Of a stretch of DNA of 64,000 nt, positions 1-9,957 are shown piece by piece (within the stretch, counting starts at the first letter, position 1; the number at the start of each line of letters is the position of its first letter). Position numbers and translations under genes: made by a program. This DNA is from Emiliania huxleyi CCMP1516. Taxonomy: Eukaryota; Haptophyta; Isochrysidales; Noelaerhabdaceae. The stretch covers positions 497,768 through 561,767 of the forward strand of contig NW_005196755.1 of NCBI RefSeq assembly GCF_000372725.1, written 5' to 3'. The notes under the pieces are model-generated. The model saw only the letters and a list, made by a program, of their open reading frames with translations. It was not told the DNA's origin and made no database searches.

Positions 1-118
1 ATGCGCTTTGAACGCGCTGTGAATACGCTTTGAACACGCTGTGAATACGCTTTGAACACGCTGTGAATACGCTGTGAATACGCTGTGAATGCGCTGTGAA
101 GACGCTGTGAATGCGCCG
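1..118. repeat. Short tandem repeat at the window edge
   Basis: About eight imperfect units built on cgctgtgaata and cgctttgaacac. The array is cut by the window edge. The word cgctgtgaa also occurs in the intron core described elsewhere in this window, but the array carries no other part of that core, so I do not equate them. Confidence 0.8.
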
Positions 119-397
119 ACATGAGGGCGGGAAGACGGTGTCGTGCAGAGAGCTCATGGCACCGCGTGAGTACCAAGAGAGGCGGAGACAGTGAATACAG
201 CGGCACAGGGCCGAGTAGAGTGGAGCACGCTGCCCCACCGAGGGCTGGTTGGGAGACAGGAACGTGGCTTCTGCTTCTAGCACGGCGTGCCTAGTACCAT
301 ACCTCCAGAGGATCGAACCCAGTGTGGGTTCAGTCCCGTGGGTGGTGCGGTAGGCGCGCCAGGGCTGAAGGTAACGCGGAGCGATCGGGCCTAAGGT

Positions 398-521
398 GAG
401 GTAGAGTAAGGTAAACTTCTCCACACACACGGGGCGGTGGGGCAGGGGCCAGGCTAGTCCCTCGCGTCTCCACGTCTAGACGACAGGAGCCGCACGGCAT
501 TCAAAGTGCAAGGCCCAGTGC
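398..521. repeat. Dispersed repeat, family C, copy 1
   Basis: About 120 bp closely matching 30779..30902: same order of aaggtaaacttctccacac, the ggccaggctagtccctcgc stretch and cacggcattcaaagtgcaag, with a few indels. The second copy lies inside an intron of the subtilase gene. This copy lies beyond the last exon I can place for the WWE gene, possibly in its next intron. Nature unknown; no coding capacity seen. Bases 119..397 hold nothing I recognise. Confidence 0.75.
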
Positions 522-536
522 CGGCGTGGGTGAGCG

Positions 537-673
<137 letters not shown>

Positions 674-675
674 CG

Positions 676-1763
676 AGCCTCAAAGTCGACCGCCGCGGCG
701 CCCGCGCCGGCGCTGAAGGCCGCCTCGATCGCCGTGTTCTGGTCCGAGAGGTAGGGGCACCTAGGGTGAGGGTGAGGGTGAGGGTGAGGTTGAGGGTAGG
801 GCTGTAGAGAGGTAGGGGCACCTAGGGTGAGGGTGAGGGTGAGGGTTCCCATGTGTTCGGCGAGTGCGTGTGATTGTCGTCCGTGCTGCGACTTGGCAGA
901 CTGACAGGGGTGAGGGTTGGGTTCTAGAGAGGTAGGGGTACCACATCTCGTCGCCGAGCCGCATCGGATCGCCGTCGCGCTCGGGTGTGCCGCGGCACCA
1001 CTGCCACACGACCACCTAGAGAAAAGAAATACGGTCACCAAGAAAACACTGGAAGTGTGCTGCGGCACCACTGCCACCACCGGCTTGCGCAGGACGGCCG
1101 GGGCGGAGGACGCCATGTCCGCGGCGCCCCACGTCTGCAGCGGCGCGCACGGCTCCTCCGCCGCCTCGCGGCACAGCATGCAGTGCGCGGGCGCGACCTC
1201 GACAAAGCTGTACTCGGCGTCGTCGCCGCTCTCGGCGAGGCGCCACTCGCCTAGACACTTCCTAGACACGTCCTCGACACTTCCTGGACAGTTCTACCTA
1301 GGAGGCGCCACTCGCCCTGCACGCGACGCCCATGGAGCGTCACCGTGCGCGCGCTGCGCGGGTGCACGATGCGGCACGCCGAGCGGAAGCCCGGCGCCTT
1401 GTATCCCGAGCGCCCCATGTGCTGCCCGGGCGTCGTCTGGCAGAAGCCGCCGTCCGGCGGGAGGTGGACGGTCGCGTTGAAAAAGTCGGCGCCGAGCACG
1501 CAGCGGTCCTCGCCGCTGCCGAGCGCCGCCTCGAGCCGCTGCGCGATCGCGCGCGGGTAAAAGTCGATGCACCGCCGCACAGGGTCGAGCGACGCCCACA
1601 GGACGGCGCAGTCGGCGGGCACGCTGTCCTCGTGAAGGCTTGAGGCGCTCAGCTGCTCTGAGAGCTCGGCCCCGGCGCCGTCGGACGTTTCCGCCTCATC
1701 GTCGCTAACGGTGCTGTCCTCCAAGCGGGCGTCCCCCACAAGGTTGGAGGAGGCAGCGGACAT
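676..1763 (-). CDS. WWE-domain protein, four exons, 3' end not found
   Basis: Exons on the minus strand: 1316..1763, 1081..1250, 942..1015 and about 676..760. Start chosen at the ATG at 1763 (MSAASSNLVGDA). Exon 1 has an acidic, Ser-rich leader and then a block ending QTTPGQHMGRSGYKAPGFRS, resembling the C-terminal half of WWE-type modules. Exons 3-4 join to VVWQWCRG...EMWCPYLSDQN...AIEAAF...VDFEA, the W-x(n)-W-x-P-Y start of another WWE module. WWE domains bind ADP-ribose or act as interaction modules in ubiquitin ligases and PARP-like proteins; which applies here is unknown. All three introns carry direct repeats across their splice sites (1237..1251/1302..1316; about 995/1060; 746..760, 807..821, 927..941). 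Intron 3 is filled with ccctca-type telomere-like repeats on the sense strand. The remaining exons would lie beyond the CA microsatellite or are lost. Confidence 0.6.
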
Positions 1764-1882
1764 TGGTACCCGCGGCCCTCCTGCGCTGCCTCTCCACAAA
1801 GAAGCCGAGCGGCCACACTTCGGCCGCGAAATTCTTTTTTAATTCTTTCTTTTTTGAGCTAGCCTTCGAACGAAAAAAAGGA

Positions 1883-1951
1883 GCGTCCACCCATACCGCG
1901 TCGGTGTCCAGTCCGAGCCTGACTGTTCTTCACCTTCCTACACATACATAC
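1883..1951 (+). mobile_element. 5'-truncated copy of SINE-like repeat family A
   Basis: Carries only the 3' part of the family (cgtccacccataccgcg ... ttcaccttccta) and then a catacata tail. The full-length copies are at 26855..27276 and 62903..63327. Shared 3' end with variable 5' start is the signature of retroposition. Confidence 0.75.
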
Positions 1952-2146
1952 AAAAGGGAAGGCATATCGCTCTCGGGCCCACAGACATCCCGCACACCCG
2001 CCGCCCCCGCGCGGGGCGTACCCACGCACCTCGAACTCTCCGCTCTCTATAAAGGTAGCAACACTTGAAAAAACAAAAACGATCACACGCCGGGACACCA
2101 CGCGCACCCTCCCCCGGACACCCTGCCTCGCGCCAGCGGGCCGCGA

Positions 2147-2929
2147 TCAGGCGCTTGGGTGCTCGCGCAGCCACTTGGTCGCATTGTCGCGGGAGTCTGC
2201 GGAGCCGTTCTTGAACGAGCAGCCTGGCATCTTACGGAACCAGCGAGCGACCTGCTTGTCGTCCATCTTGAGCCCGTGGCAGCCGCGTTGGTGAATTCGC
2301 CCCATCCAGTAGCAAGCCTGCTCCGACCCCTGTCCGATGGCCTGGCCGAGCATGACCAAACCTCGCGCGGTGTCGACCGAGACGCCCCGGCCTTCGAGCA
2401 AGATCCGAGCGCACGCTGTGAGGCCTCGCGGGTCGTCCAGCTCCGCCGCCCGCTCAAACCACTCGAAGGCCTGCTTCTGGTCGACCTGCAGCCCGTGCTT
2501 TCCGTCCCTGTACCAAAAGCCCAGGCTCGACATCGCGACAGCGTCGCCGCCCTCTGCCTCTGTCCGCGTCTTCGCCACCACCTTCTCCTCCTCGATCCGC
2601 TGCTTCCACGCCGCCGCCTTGTCGCCGCCAATCGCGCCGCTCTTGATCATGCGCTCAATATTGTTGCGCACCTGCACCGCCGGGAAGAGCCGCGGGCCCA
2701 TCGGCTCGTTGGTCATCGGCGACTTGAGTGCCTCCGCGCTGCGCCCTTTGATGTGCGCCTCGATGGCGCTCCGCTCGTACACGCGCCCGTCCTCAGCGGT
2801 GACGGGATCGACGGGAAGCTCCTGCGTGATCGGGCAGACAAATTCTTCGGCCATCTCGTCGATGGCGCTGCGAAAGCGCTTGCCGTCCTCCTCCGTCACC
2901 GCGTCGGCGGCACGCTTGCGCGGAGGCAT
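2147..2929 (-). CDS. U-box / Sel1-repeat E3 ubiquitin ligase
   Basis: Single exon of 260 residues from the ATG giving MPPRKRAADAV; an in-frame ATG lies 15 bp upstream. A basic N-terminus is followed by a U-box at about residues 28-95 (EEFVCPITQELPVDPVTAEDG, then RSAIEAHI and NNIERMI). The second half has Sel1-like repeats (MSSLGFWYRDG, AFEWFERAAELDDPRGL, CARILLEGRGV, ACYWMGRIHQRG). The U-box is expected to bind an E2 enzyme and the Sel1 repeats to recruit a partner or substrate, in cytosol or nucleus. The final repeat (KMDDKQVARWFRKM) is shortened. No intron, unlike the adjacent WWE gene. The family call is firm; the substrate is unknown. Confidence 0.88.
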   Translation of the reverse strand: MPPRKRAADAVTEEDGKRFRSAIDEMAEEFVCPITQELPVDPVTAEDGRVYERSAIEAHIKGRSAEALKSPMTNEPMGPRLFPAVQVRNNIERMIKSGAIGGDKAAAWKQRIEEEKVVAKTRTEAEGGDAVAMSSLGFWYRDGKHGLQVDQKQAFEWFERAAELDDPRGLTACARILLEGRGVSVDTARGLVMLGQAIGQGSEQACYWMGRIHQRGCHGLKMDDKQVARWFRKMPGCSFKNGSADSRDNATKWLREHPSA

Positions 2930-2944
2930 GACGCTCGGCCACAA

Positions 2945-3713
2945 GGCTCGGTGGGAGAAGGGTAACGGCCAAGCGGGGGGCGGGGGGGGGCGAGGGAGGA
3001 GAAATTTTCGATTTCTTCTTAAAAATTCACGATTATTATTTGTTTGAGGGGATCGTTAAATGTCTGAACTTCCCGCACCATTCCCAGCGCGCCCCACCCC
3101 GGCCGGGAGAAAGGGGAGTGACAGTTTGGGATGGACAGCCGTGCGCGGCCATCAATCAGGAAGGAGGTCTGCCCAGGCGTGACCTGGGCTCCGCATGACC
3201 GCCGCCGCCAAGAGCGCCGCGAGCGTCGAGGAGAGCTGTGGGCCGCCACAGCAAAGTTTCGGAAAACGAACAAGAACCTGATATACGACGACAGTGTCTG
3301 AGTTCACGCCCACGCAGCACCTCTTGCCTACACAAGTATCAAGTTTTCGTATTTATCACATTCGTACTTGGAATGTACAATTTTGCATAACTGGGCTTAA
3401 AACATGGGGCGCCATCTCAGGAGGCTGTGGCTTCGCGAGCAGTGCCTTGGCTTGCCTCTCTAATATGGGCCACCGGCACCGGTCCGGTGAGACCTAGTAC
3501 AAGTTAGGGGGAAATACTGAAAAATGGGACCCCCCGGACGGACCTTGCTTTCATGCCGAGCGTGAAGAGCTGAGTCTCAGCTTTCAGACCCTGCAAAAAT
3601 CATTGAAAAATATTAAGATGGTCCAGAATGGTGACCGAAAGACTCCGGCGCCGCAGCGCTCGCGCCTGCTTTCCTCGCAAATGCGACAAGTGAGGCCGCT
3701 GTTAGGGAAAAGA
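2945..3713. other. Intergenic stretch, nothing recognised
   Basis: About 770 bp between the divergently transcribed U-box gene and the next plus-strand gene. It holds a G-run near 2977 and moderately AT-rich sequence around 3001-3060 and 3340-3400. Possible ORFs are short and show no known motif. It presumably contains both promoters. Confidence 0.5.
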
Positions 3714-5485
3714 ATGATGGCGTCGAAAGAAAAACCGCAAGGCAAGACCGCAAATGCTGCCGCTCCTGGTGAGCGCCAGCCCGCGCCGCGTGCAGGGCGT
3801 GTCCGGGGCGCCCTCCCCCCGAGTTCCCCCGCAAAATCCGGCCCGCGGTCGCGCGCGCGCTCCCGTCTCGCTGCTTTGGAGGAGTCTGCAGCCCCGGGCG
3901 CGCCCGCACGGCGATTGCCGCCTCCACTCCAACCTCATCCACTCTCACTCTGACATTCTCTCCAGAGTCCTCGCGTCGAGCCCGTGGCGCCGGAGCGCGA
4001 GCCCCAAGCTCGGGACACAGCGGGACATTGACGATCTGCGATGCCTGTGCGTGCAGGTGATCACGATGAGCGGTGGCACCCTTCCTGGTGCTCCAGGCGC
4101 GCTGCGCCCGCGCGTTTGCGACGCCCGTGTGTGCCCCTGCGCGCGCCCCGCTCGCCGCGCCGCCGCCGGGCCCGTGGGGGTCTCAGGTTTGCGCGTGTGT
4201 GCCGCAGATGTCACGACCGAGCAGCTGCAGCAGATCCTCCAGAGCGTGCAGGCCGAGCTTGAGCGGCGCGCGGCGCTGCAGCGCGGGGCGCCCGAATCGA
4301 AGCGGTGCGTGCCCCCCCTCGCCGTGGCCGCGCTCGCCCCGCCTTGGCGAGCTCTTGCCGCGCGCGCGCGCCGCAGGAACTCGATCTTGTGCGCCTCGGG
4401 CAAGGCGTTGCCCAGCGAGGCGGAGGTGCACGCATGGGCGCTGCTCGTGCTGCTACATGGCCGCGGCGCGGACGGCTCGTGGGTCGCCGTCCCGACGCTC
4501 GTCGACCAGTGGATGAACGTCGTGCTGCTGCAGTCGAGTCGCTACAAGCAGGCGCCCGCCCTGCTCTCCCACCGCCCCCCGAGCCGCCGCCGCGGCTGCT
4601 ACACCTCGGCTATATCTCGGCTATATCTCGGCTATATCTCGGCTCTATCTCGGCCTTGCTGCCTGAGCCGTGTGTGCGTGTTGTGCGCAGTTGCGCGAGC
4701 GATGGCAGCCTCCGACCGACGATCCGGCGTGGCGTAACTTGGCTCTCGCCAAGGGCCTCGTCCCGTCCTTGCTCAGCCAAGCCGCCGCTCGGGCGGCGGA
4801 GCCGCTCGCCCACATCACGCGCACGCTGGTGCAGCTCGAGGTCATCGACCACGACGTCGGGCAGACCGCGCTCTCGAACTATCTGAAGAACTGCCTCGCC
4901 AAGTCCAAGGGCATCTCGGGCCCGTCGTACAACCCGGCCAACGGCTCCCACACGCTACACCGGCACATCGCCGCGGCGGTGCCCGTCGCCTCGCTCCTGA
5001 AGGTGCGCGGCAAGGAGCTGCTCTCGGCGCTGCACCGCACGCGGGAGGAGCCCGAGGCGGCGCCTTCGTACGCCGAGCTGCAGGCGAGCGCCGACGCGTC
5101 GGCGGCCGCCGCGCGGCGGGAGCAGCAGCGCTCCTCGCAGCTGAGGGCGCAGGTGAAGACGCTCCAGGAGGTCAGCGTCAACGCGGTGCGCAAGGATGCG
5201 GAGCGCGAGGCGAAGGAGAAGGCGGACGCGACGGTGCAGCGCGTGCGGGCGAGCGCCGGGCAACCGCAGCAGGCGTGGCGGCTGATGAGGCGGCGCCACA
5301 GGCGCGCGAGGCGCGCCCACGGCGCAATGCACGTTGACTCTGCGGCACACACATGCAGTGGACAGCGAACACATAGGGTGATGCGATACGGCGGTAGATG
5401 GCCGAGGATGCAGACGGACCGTGGTATTGTGTTGTGTACTTTATATGCTCATATTCCGCGTTACCACAAAACGGAGGGGATATGA
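3714..5485 (+). CDS. Unknown protein with C-terminal coiled coil, four exons
   Basis: Exons 3714..3768, 4208..4304, 4377..4551 and 4691 to about 5485. The phases close as MMASKEKPQGK...AAP-DVTTEQLQQILQSV...APESKR-NSILCASGKAL...SRYKQ-LRERWQPPTDDPAW. Exon 1 ends at gtgagc, exon 2 at gtgcgt, exon 3 at a GC donor. Exon 4 has a conserved-looking globular part (ALSNYLKNCLAKSKG, NPANGSHTLHRHI, LLKVRGKELLSAL) and then a charged coiled coil (ARREQQRSSQLRAQVKTLQE). I do not recognise the family. From base 5258 the sequence belongs to a 1.61 kb duplicated block, so the last ~75 residues (arginine-rich, then low quality) may not be original. Intron 3 contains a ctcggctatat minisatellite at about 4607..4655. 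Confidence 0.55.
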
Positions 5486-6867
5486 TCCGCTAAAGCAGCA
5501 GGCACACACACGCCAAGCGCGTGAGTTGTCGCTCGGGTTGCCTTAACTAGATAAGATTCCCATATTCATTAATAGCGGCTAGTTTGTCACATCACGTGGA
5601 TCGATGACCCGGAATATGCCGCAAGACACGGCGCTTTAATCAAGCAACTCATTATCTTGGACGCATCCCTCGACGCGAAGAGCCATGCAGTCACCCGAAT
5701 TGCTTGGGCCTCTCCTGCAAGTAGAACGAAACATTCTTGGAGCTTCCCCAGCCGCTTGTGGCCGCATCTCATCCGTGGCGACGCGCTGTTCCACCGAGCC
5801 GAACTCGGCCGCGCCGCCGCGTCGAGGCACGGGTCCCCAACCAAGCAGCGACGCCGAAGCGTCGACCGATAGAGCGCCACACCCAGCAGTATGGGCGTCG
5901 ACCGCTCTCTCGAGCGGCCGCGTGGCAGTGCGTGGCGCGGGCGTCACAGGCGGCAAGCGTGGAGCCGCTGGAAGAGCCGGTGCGAGCCGTGGACGGCAGC
6001 CGCTCCCCACGTCGCCGAGAGAGGCTGCGGGGGAGAGGGTCCAGGAGGCCACAGGAGGCGCCGGGAGGATCGGGAGGCGCTAAAAAGTGGCCCGGGCGCC
6101 TCGTGCCACCCGTCTGGTGGGGCCAGGTGGGCTCAGGAATTAATCCAGGATTTTAAGGTGATCCACTACACCTGACCGAGAATTGGATGGCGAGATCGCG
6201 GCGAGATCGACCAGTCGGCCCAGGTCGGCGCCATGCACTGGCGGGCTGCACAGCGCGCTAGATTACGCGGAGGACGTGCGCTTACCACCGGGTGGGATTA
6301 CCAGGCTCGCCTGGGCTCGCTGAGGGTCGATCGCGGCGCGACCCGTTTTCGGCTGTTTTCCTCGCGAATCTGGGGTGCGCGCCGGGAGCTGCAGCGCCAG
6401 CGTTTCGCGGACCTGTGCAGCCTCCGGGCACTGGGAACTTCTCCCAGGCTCGGGCAATGCGGACATGTGCCAGCGGGGGCGCGGAGGTGGTTTACATGCG
6501 GATGCGGCACGATCTTCGAGCCGAACCGACGATACAGGAGGCTCCAGAGGCGCCGTAATCGACAGTTGGCCGTCACCCAACTCCTCGCCCGCCGTGACTG
6601 TGGGTGTCTCCTGATTGACCACGCTCGTGGCGGAGCTCGGGGTACCACTTTGGGCCACGGGACAAGCCCTGGGGAGTCACTGTAGCTCGCGCGGGGCTGA
6701 GAAGCCCCCATTCCCGCGAAAAATCGAGATTTGGCGAGATATAGGGGGCGGTTCTCATTATTTTCGGTGGCCCCAAAGCTACCCAATCACTCGCCCACCT
6801 CCCCTGAGCAGTCTAGTCCAAAAAAAACCGCGCCCCGATCAAGTTACGTTTTCAGTGTTTGCCCCTA
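5258..6867. repeat. 1.61 kb segmental duplication, copy 1
   Basis: Nearly identical, base for base, to 46706..48315; both copies are 1610 bp. The only differences I see are a few 1-bp changes around 5425, 5636-5660 and 5724. The shared part starts inside coding sequence at gggcaaccgcag and ends at gtttgccccta. Left and right flanks differ completely. Inside are a gene 3' end, an AT-richer stretch (5400-5600) and no ORF I recognise. I see no terminal inverted repeats or target duplication at the edges. The 5460..6870 part has no gene I can support. Confidence 0.93.
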
Positions 6868-6875
6868 TACAAGTG

Positions 6876-7820
6876 CTTCCGGCAGCAGCATTTGCGCAGC
6901 GCGATCCATGGCGCCTAGGCGCCTGTCAGTGTGTGTGAGAGGACCTCTAGTGTGAGGACCTCTACTGGGCTGAGGACGTCTTTGAGGAAGCTGCCTTTCA
7001 ACAGGAGGGAAAAGAAAGGAACAAAATGGACACGCCAAGCTAGGTCAAAGGACGACCTGCTAGACGACCTGAGACCGTTGGAGATCGTTTTGCACGCGGA
7101 GAGGGGTCCTCAGCCCAGACAGACGCCTCGGACCCTCGGTCCTCACAGAGGTCCTCACAGAGGTCCTCACAGACTGAAAGCGCCAATGACGCGGCGCAAC
7201 TGGCCTGCTGCCGGAAGGATATACGAGCTATCTCACCGGTGTAGCTGTTACAGAGAGGCCACTGCACTCGAGAGGTCAGCCAGGTGGTGGCCGCCCCAAT
7301 TCTACGAGAGGTCAGCCAATTCATGGACGAGAGGTCAGCCAATTCATGTGGATAAGTTACAATATACGCGATGTGTAAATAAATGAGAAAGCCGTGCGGA
7401 TCTGCATTGAGCCTGGCTCGAGTGTGTCGACGATAGTGCCGCATGGGCCGTGGCGGCTCGCCGCTGCCGTTCAGACACTTGCGTGCTCTGCTGAGAAAGC
7501 TCGTACCCGTCCGGCAGCAGGCCAGTTGCGCCGCGTCATTGGCGCTTTTAGTCTGTGAGGACCTCTGTGAGGACCGAGGCGTCTGTCTGGGCTGAGGACC
7601 CCTCTGCGTGCAAAACGATCTCCAACGGTCTCAGTTCGTCCTTTGACCTAGCCTGGCGTGTCCATTTCCTTTCTTTATTTCCCCTCCTGTTGACAGGCAG
7701 CTTCCTCAGAGAGGCCCTCAGCCAAGAGGTCCTCAGCCCGGTAGAGGTCCTCACACTAGAGGTCCTCACACACACTGACAGGCGCCATGGATCGCGCTGC
7801 GCAAATGCTGCTGCCGGAAG
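6876..7820. mobile_element. Foldback element of two inverted MITE-like arms
   Basis: Arm 1 (6876..7217) and arm 2 (7510..7820) are reverse complements at high identity over more than 300 bp. Each arm is itself bounded by a short inverted repeat: cttccggcagcag at its left and ctgctgccggaag at its right (the inner end of arm 2 is slightly altered). Each arm also has repeated gaggtcctca words. The ~290 bp spacer contains repeated gagaggtcagcca. This fits two inverted copies of a non-autonomous DNA element, or a foldback transposon. It starts 9 bp after the end of duplicated block copy 1, while copy 2 of that block lacks it. I found no clear target duplication and no transposase. Confidence 0.75.
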
Positions 7821-8137
7821 GCAGGTCTCGCCGGTGGCCCATACCTGTATTAGACCTCTCTCGCGAGGCCACAGCCTCAGTTGGCGCGGCCCCTTCTACG
7901 TGTGTAATATATTGGGTGAGTGTGCCGCCTCAGTTATGCAAAATAGTAAAATTCGAAATCACAAATCTTAAAGATACAAAACGCGTTAATGTGCGAGATG
8001 GTACTGAAGAGATCCGTTACGCAAAAGCATGCGCGACTTGCACTCTTTCGTGCCACTCGCTCGCCGGTGCGCGACAAGATACCGTGAAAGAACCCCGCTG
8101 GATGCGAAGAACCCTCCACGAAGGAGCAGCTCGACAC

Positions 8138-9957
8138 ATGCTGGCGACCCTCGTCTTCCCCGCGGCGTACTCGCCCTCGCCGTTCGCGAGCCTCGCCGCT
8201 GCGCGGCCTCGCACCGCTGCGGCGCCTGCGATGACCGAGCTCAGCCTCGCTGCCACTGTCGTGCGTGACGTGTCTGCCCTGCCGACGATGTACGCCCTGA
8301 TGTCGCTCAACGAGTACATGACGCACCGGTACTTCCAGCACTTGGAGTTCAACAGGCCCGAGTCGCTGCCGTGGGTCAAGTCGCTCGTCGAGCGCGTGGC
8401 GGGCGTGCCAGCCGCTGAGCAGAGGGTGCCGGGCGACGGACACGTCGAGCACCACGCCGAGACGTACGACGACATGTCGCTGAAGAACGACGAGCGCTGG
8501 CGCGCGAACAAGGCGTCGCAGTCGCTCGACGACGACTACTACCGCGGCACCGCCTTCCACTGGTCTGCGACGCTCATCATGACTGTGCAGATGCTGCCGT
8601 CTGTGCTGCCGACGTACGCGCTGATGGGCTGGAGCCTGCCCGAGACGCTCGCCATCCTGCTGCCTTCGATGCTGCTGCACGCGGTGGTGTGGAACGCCAT
8701 CCACCCGCCGATGCACGGGCTGCCCCCCGTCGCACTCACCGACGGCTTCGGCACCGGACCGGGCGTCGCCGGCGGCAAGGCCGAGATCAGCCGAGATCAG
8801 CCGAGATCAGCCGAGATGAGCCGAGATCAGCCGAGATGAGCCGAGATCAGCCAAGATCAGCCGAGATCAGCCGAGATGATGCTCGGCTACTCTGACTCGT
8901 CCCAAGTCTTACCCTAGCCCTCACCCTCGCCCTAACCTTTTCCCTAACCGTGACCCTACCCTTAACCCTGACCCTATCCCTGACCCTACCCCTGACCCTG
9001 TCTGTGACCCGTCCTAGGCCTTCTCGGAGTGGCTAATCGGCACGCGGTGCGCTCCAGTCGAGATTCGCCGAGATTCGCCGAGATTCGCCGAGATTCGTCG
9101 AGATTCGTCGAGATTCGCCGAGATTCGCCGAGATTCGCCGAGATTCGTCGAGATGCGCCGAGATGCGCCGAGTGACTCGCCGAGACGCGCCGAGGCCGAG
9201 GACGAACGGCCTCAGTCGGACCGCCCGATCTCGGTGTATCTCACCCCATCTCGGTGCATCTCGGTGCATCTCGGCGCATCTCACCAGAGGCAGCGCCGAC
9301 CGCTCCACTTGCCCCCCCCCCCCCCCCAGCCACCCACCCCTCTCTGCCTCCCTCGCCGCCACGCCCGCCTCGTAGCGCCTGCAGCCCTGCCACCCACCTC
9401 CCCCCACCTCGGCCCACCTCGGCCCACCTCTGGCCATCTCCCACCTCTGGCCACCTCGGGCCACCTCGGCCCACCTCCCCCCACCTCGGCCCACCTCGGC
9501 CCACCTCTGGCCATCTCCCACCTCTGGCCATCTCCCACCTCTGGCCACCTCGGCCCACCTCGGGCCACCTCGGGCGCCTCGGCGAGGCCCTGTGGTGGCG
9601 CACACGCTCAGCGGTGCCGCCACCTCTTCCTCCCGCCACAGACCACCTCCTCGGTAGCTACGTCCCCACCGCGGAGTGGCAGCCAAAGATGCGTCCGCTC
9701 CCGGCCAACGCGCAGACGCGCGGCCCGGTGGTCGCGCCGGCCAACGTGCCGCAGCTGCCGACGAGGGAGGAGTACGAGGCGACGCGGCGGCTGCAGAGGC
9801 ACCGCTGTGAACGGCGTCTCTGCACAGCCGCACCTCTGGGTAGGCGACGCGGTTGCTGCAGAGGCAGATGCGCGAGTCGGCCGGCGGCGGCGGCGGCACG
9901 GCGCCGGCGGCAATCGCAAACGGGGGCACGATCATTGCGGACGCCTACAGCGAGTGA
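8138..9957 (+). CDS. Membrane fatty-acid-hydroxylase/desaturase-like protein, last His box absent
   Basis: Exons 8138..8779, 9018..~9052, 9642..9779 and 9845..9957. Start at MLATLVFPAAYSP, a signal-type leader; upstream in-frame ATGs are possible. Histidine motifs HRYFQHLE, HVEHHAETYDD and HPPMHG, with hydrophobic segments such as WSATLIMTVQML and LLPSMLLHAVVWNAI, fit the di-iron membrane hydroxylase superfamily. Exon 2 gives AFSEWLIGT and exon 3 DHLLGSYVPTAEWQP. Family members usually have an N-x-x-GHH box between these; none is found in 9053..9641, so the gene may be inactive or an exon was lost. Intron 1 uses a GC donor. Intron 3 (9780..9844) is GC-AG with a 24 bp direct repeat (9778..9801 and 9843..9866) and the shared intron core. 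Ends ...TIIADAYSE. Confidence 0.62.
8780..9017. repeat. Intron minisatellite plus telomere-like tract
   Basis: Starts with about ten copies of gccgagatca/gccgagatga, then from about 8911 a degenerate ccctaaccctgaccct tract on the sense strand that runs to the acceptor at 9016-9017. The tract offers many CTAAC/CTGAC branch-point-like words. Confidence 0.85.
9053..9641. repeat. Intron made of short-period repeats
   Basis: Units gccgagattc (9059..9160), then gccgagatgc, atctcggtgc, a C-run at about 9312, and cacctcggccc/ccatctcccacctctgg (9405..9580). The strand bias shifts from purine-rich to pyrimidine-rich toward the acceptor. No histidine-box exon can be read here in any frame. Confidence 0.8.

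Noticed and set aside
1-118. Left-edge array as a CRISPR or as the intron core family
   Set aside because: Units are short, contiguous and without spacers; only the word cgctgtgaa is shared with the intron core.
300-325. T-arm-like word (gggttcgatcc on the minus strand)
   Set aside because: The stem pairs only two bases and no cloverleaf can be folded upstream.
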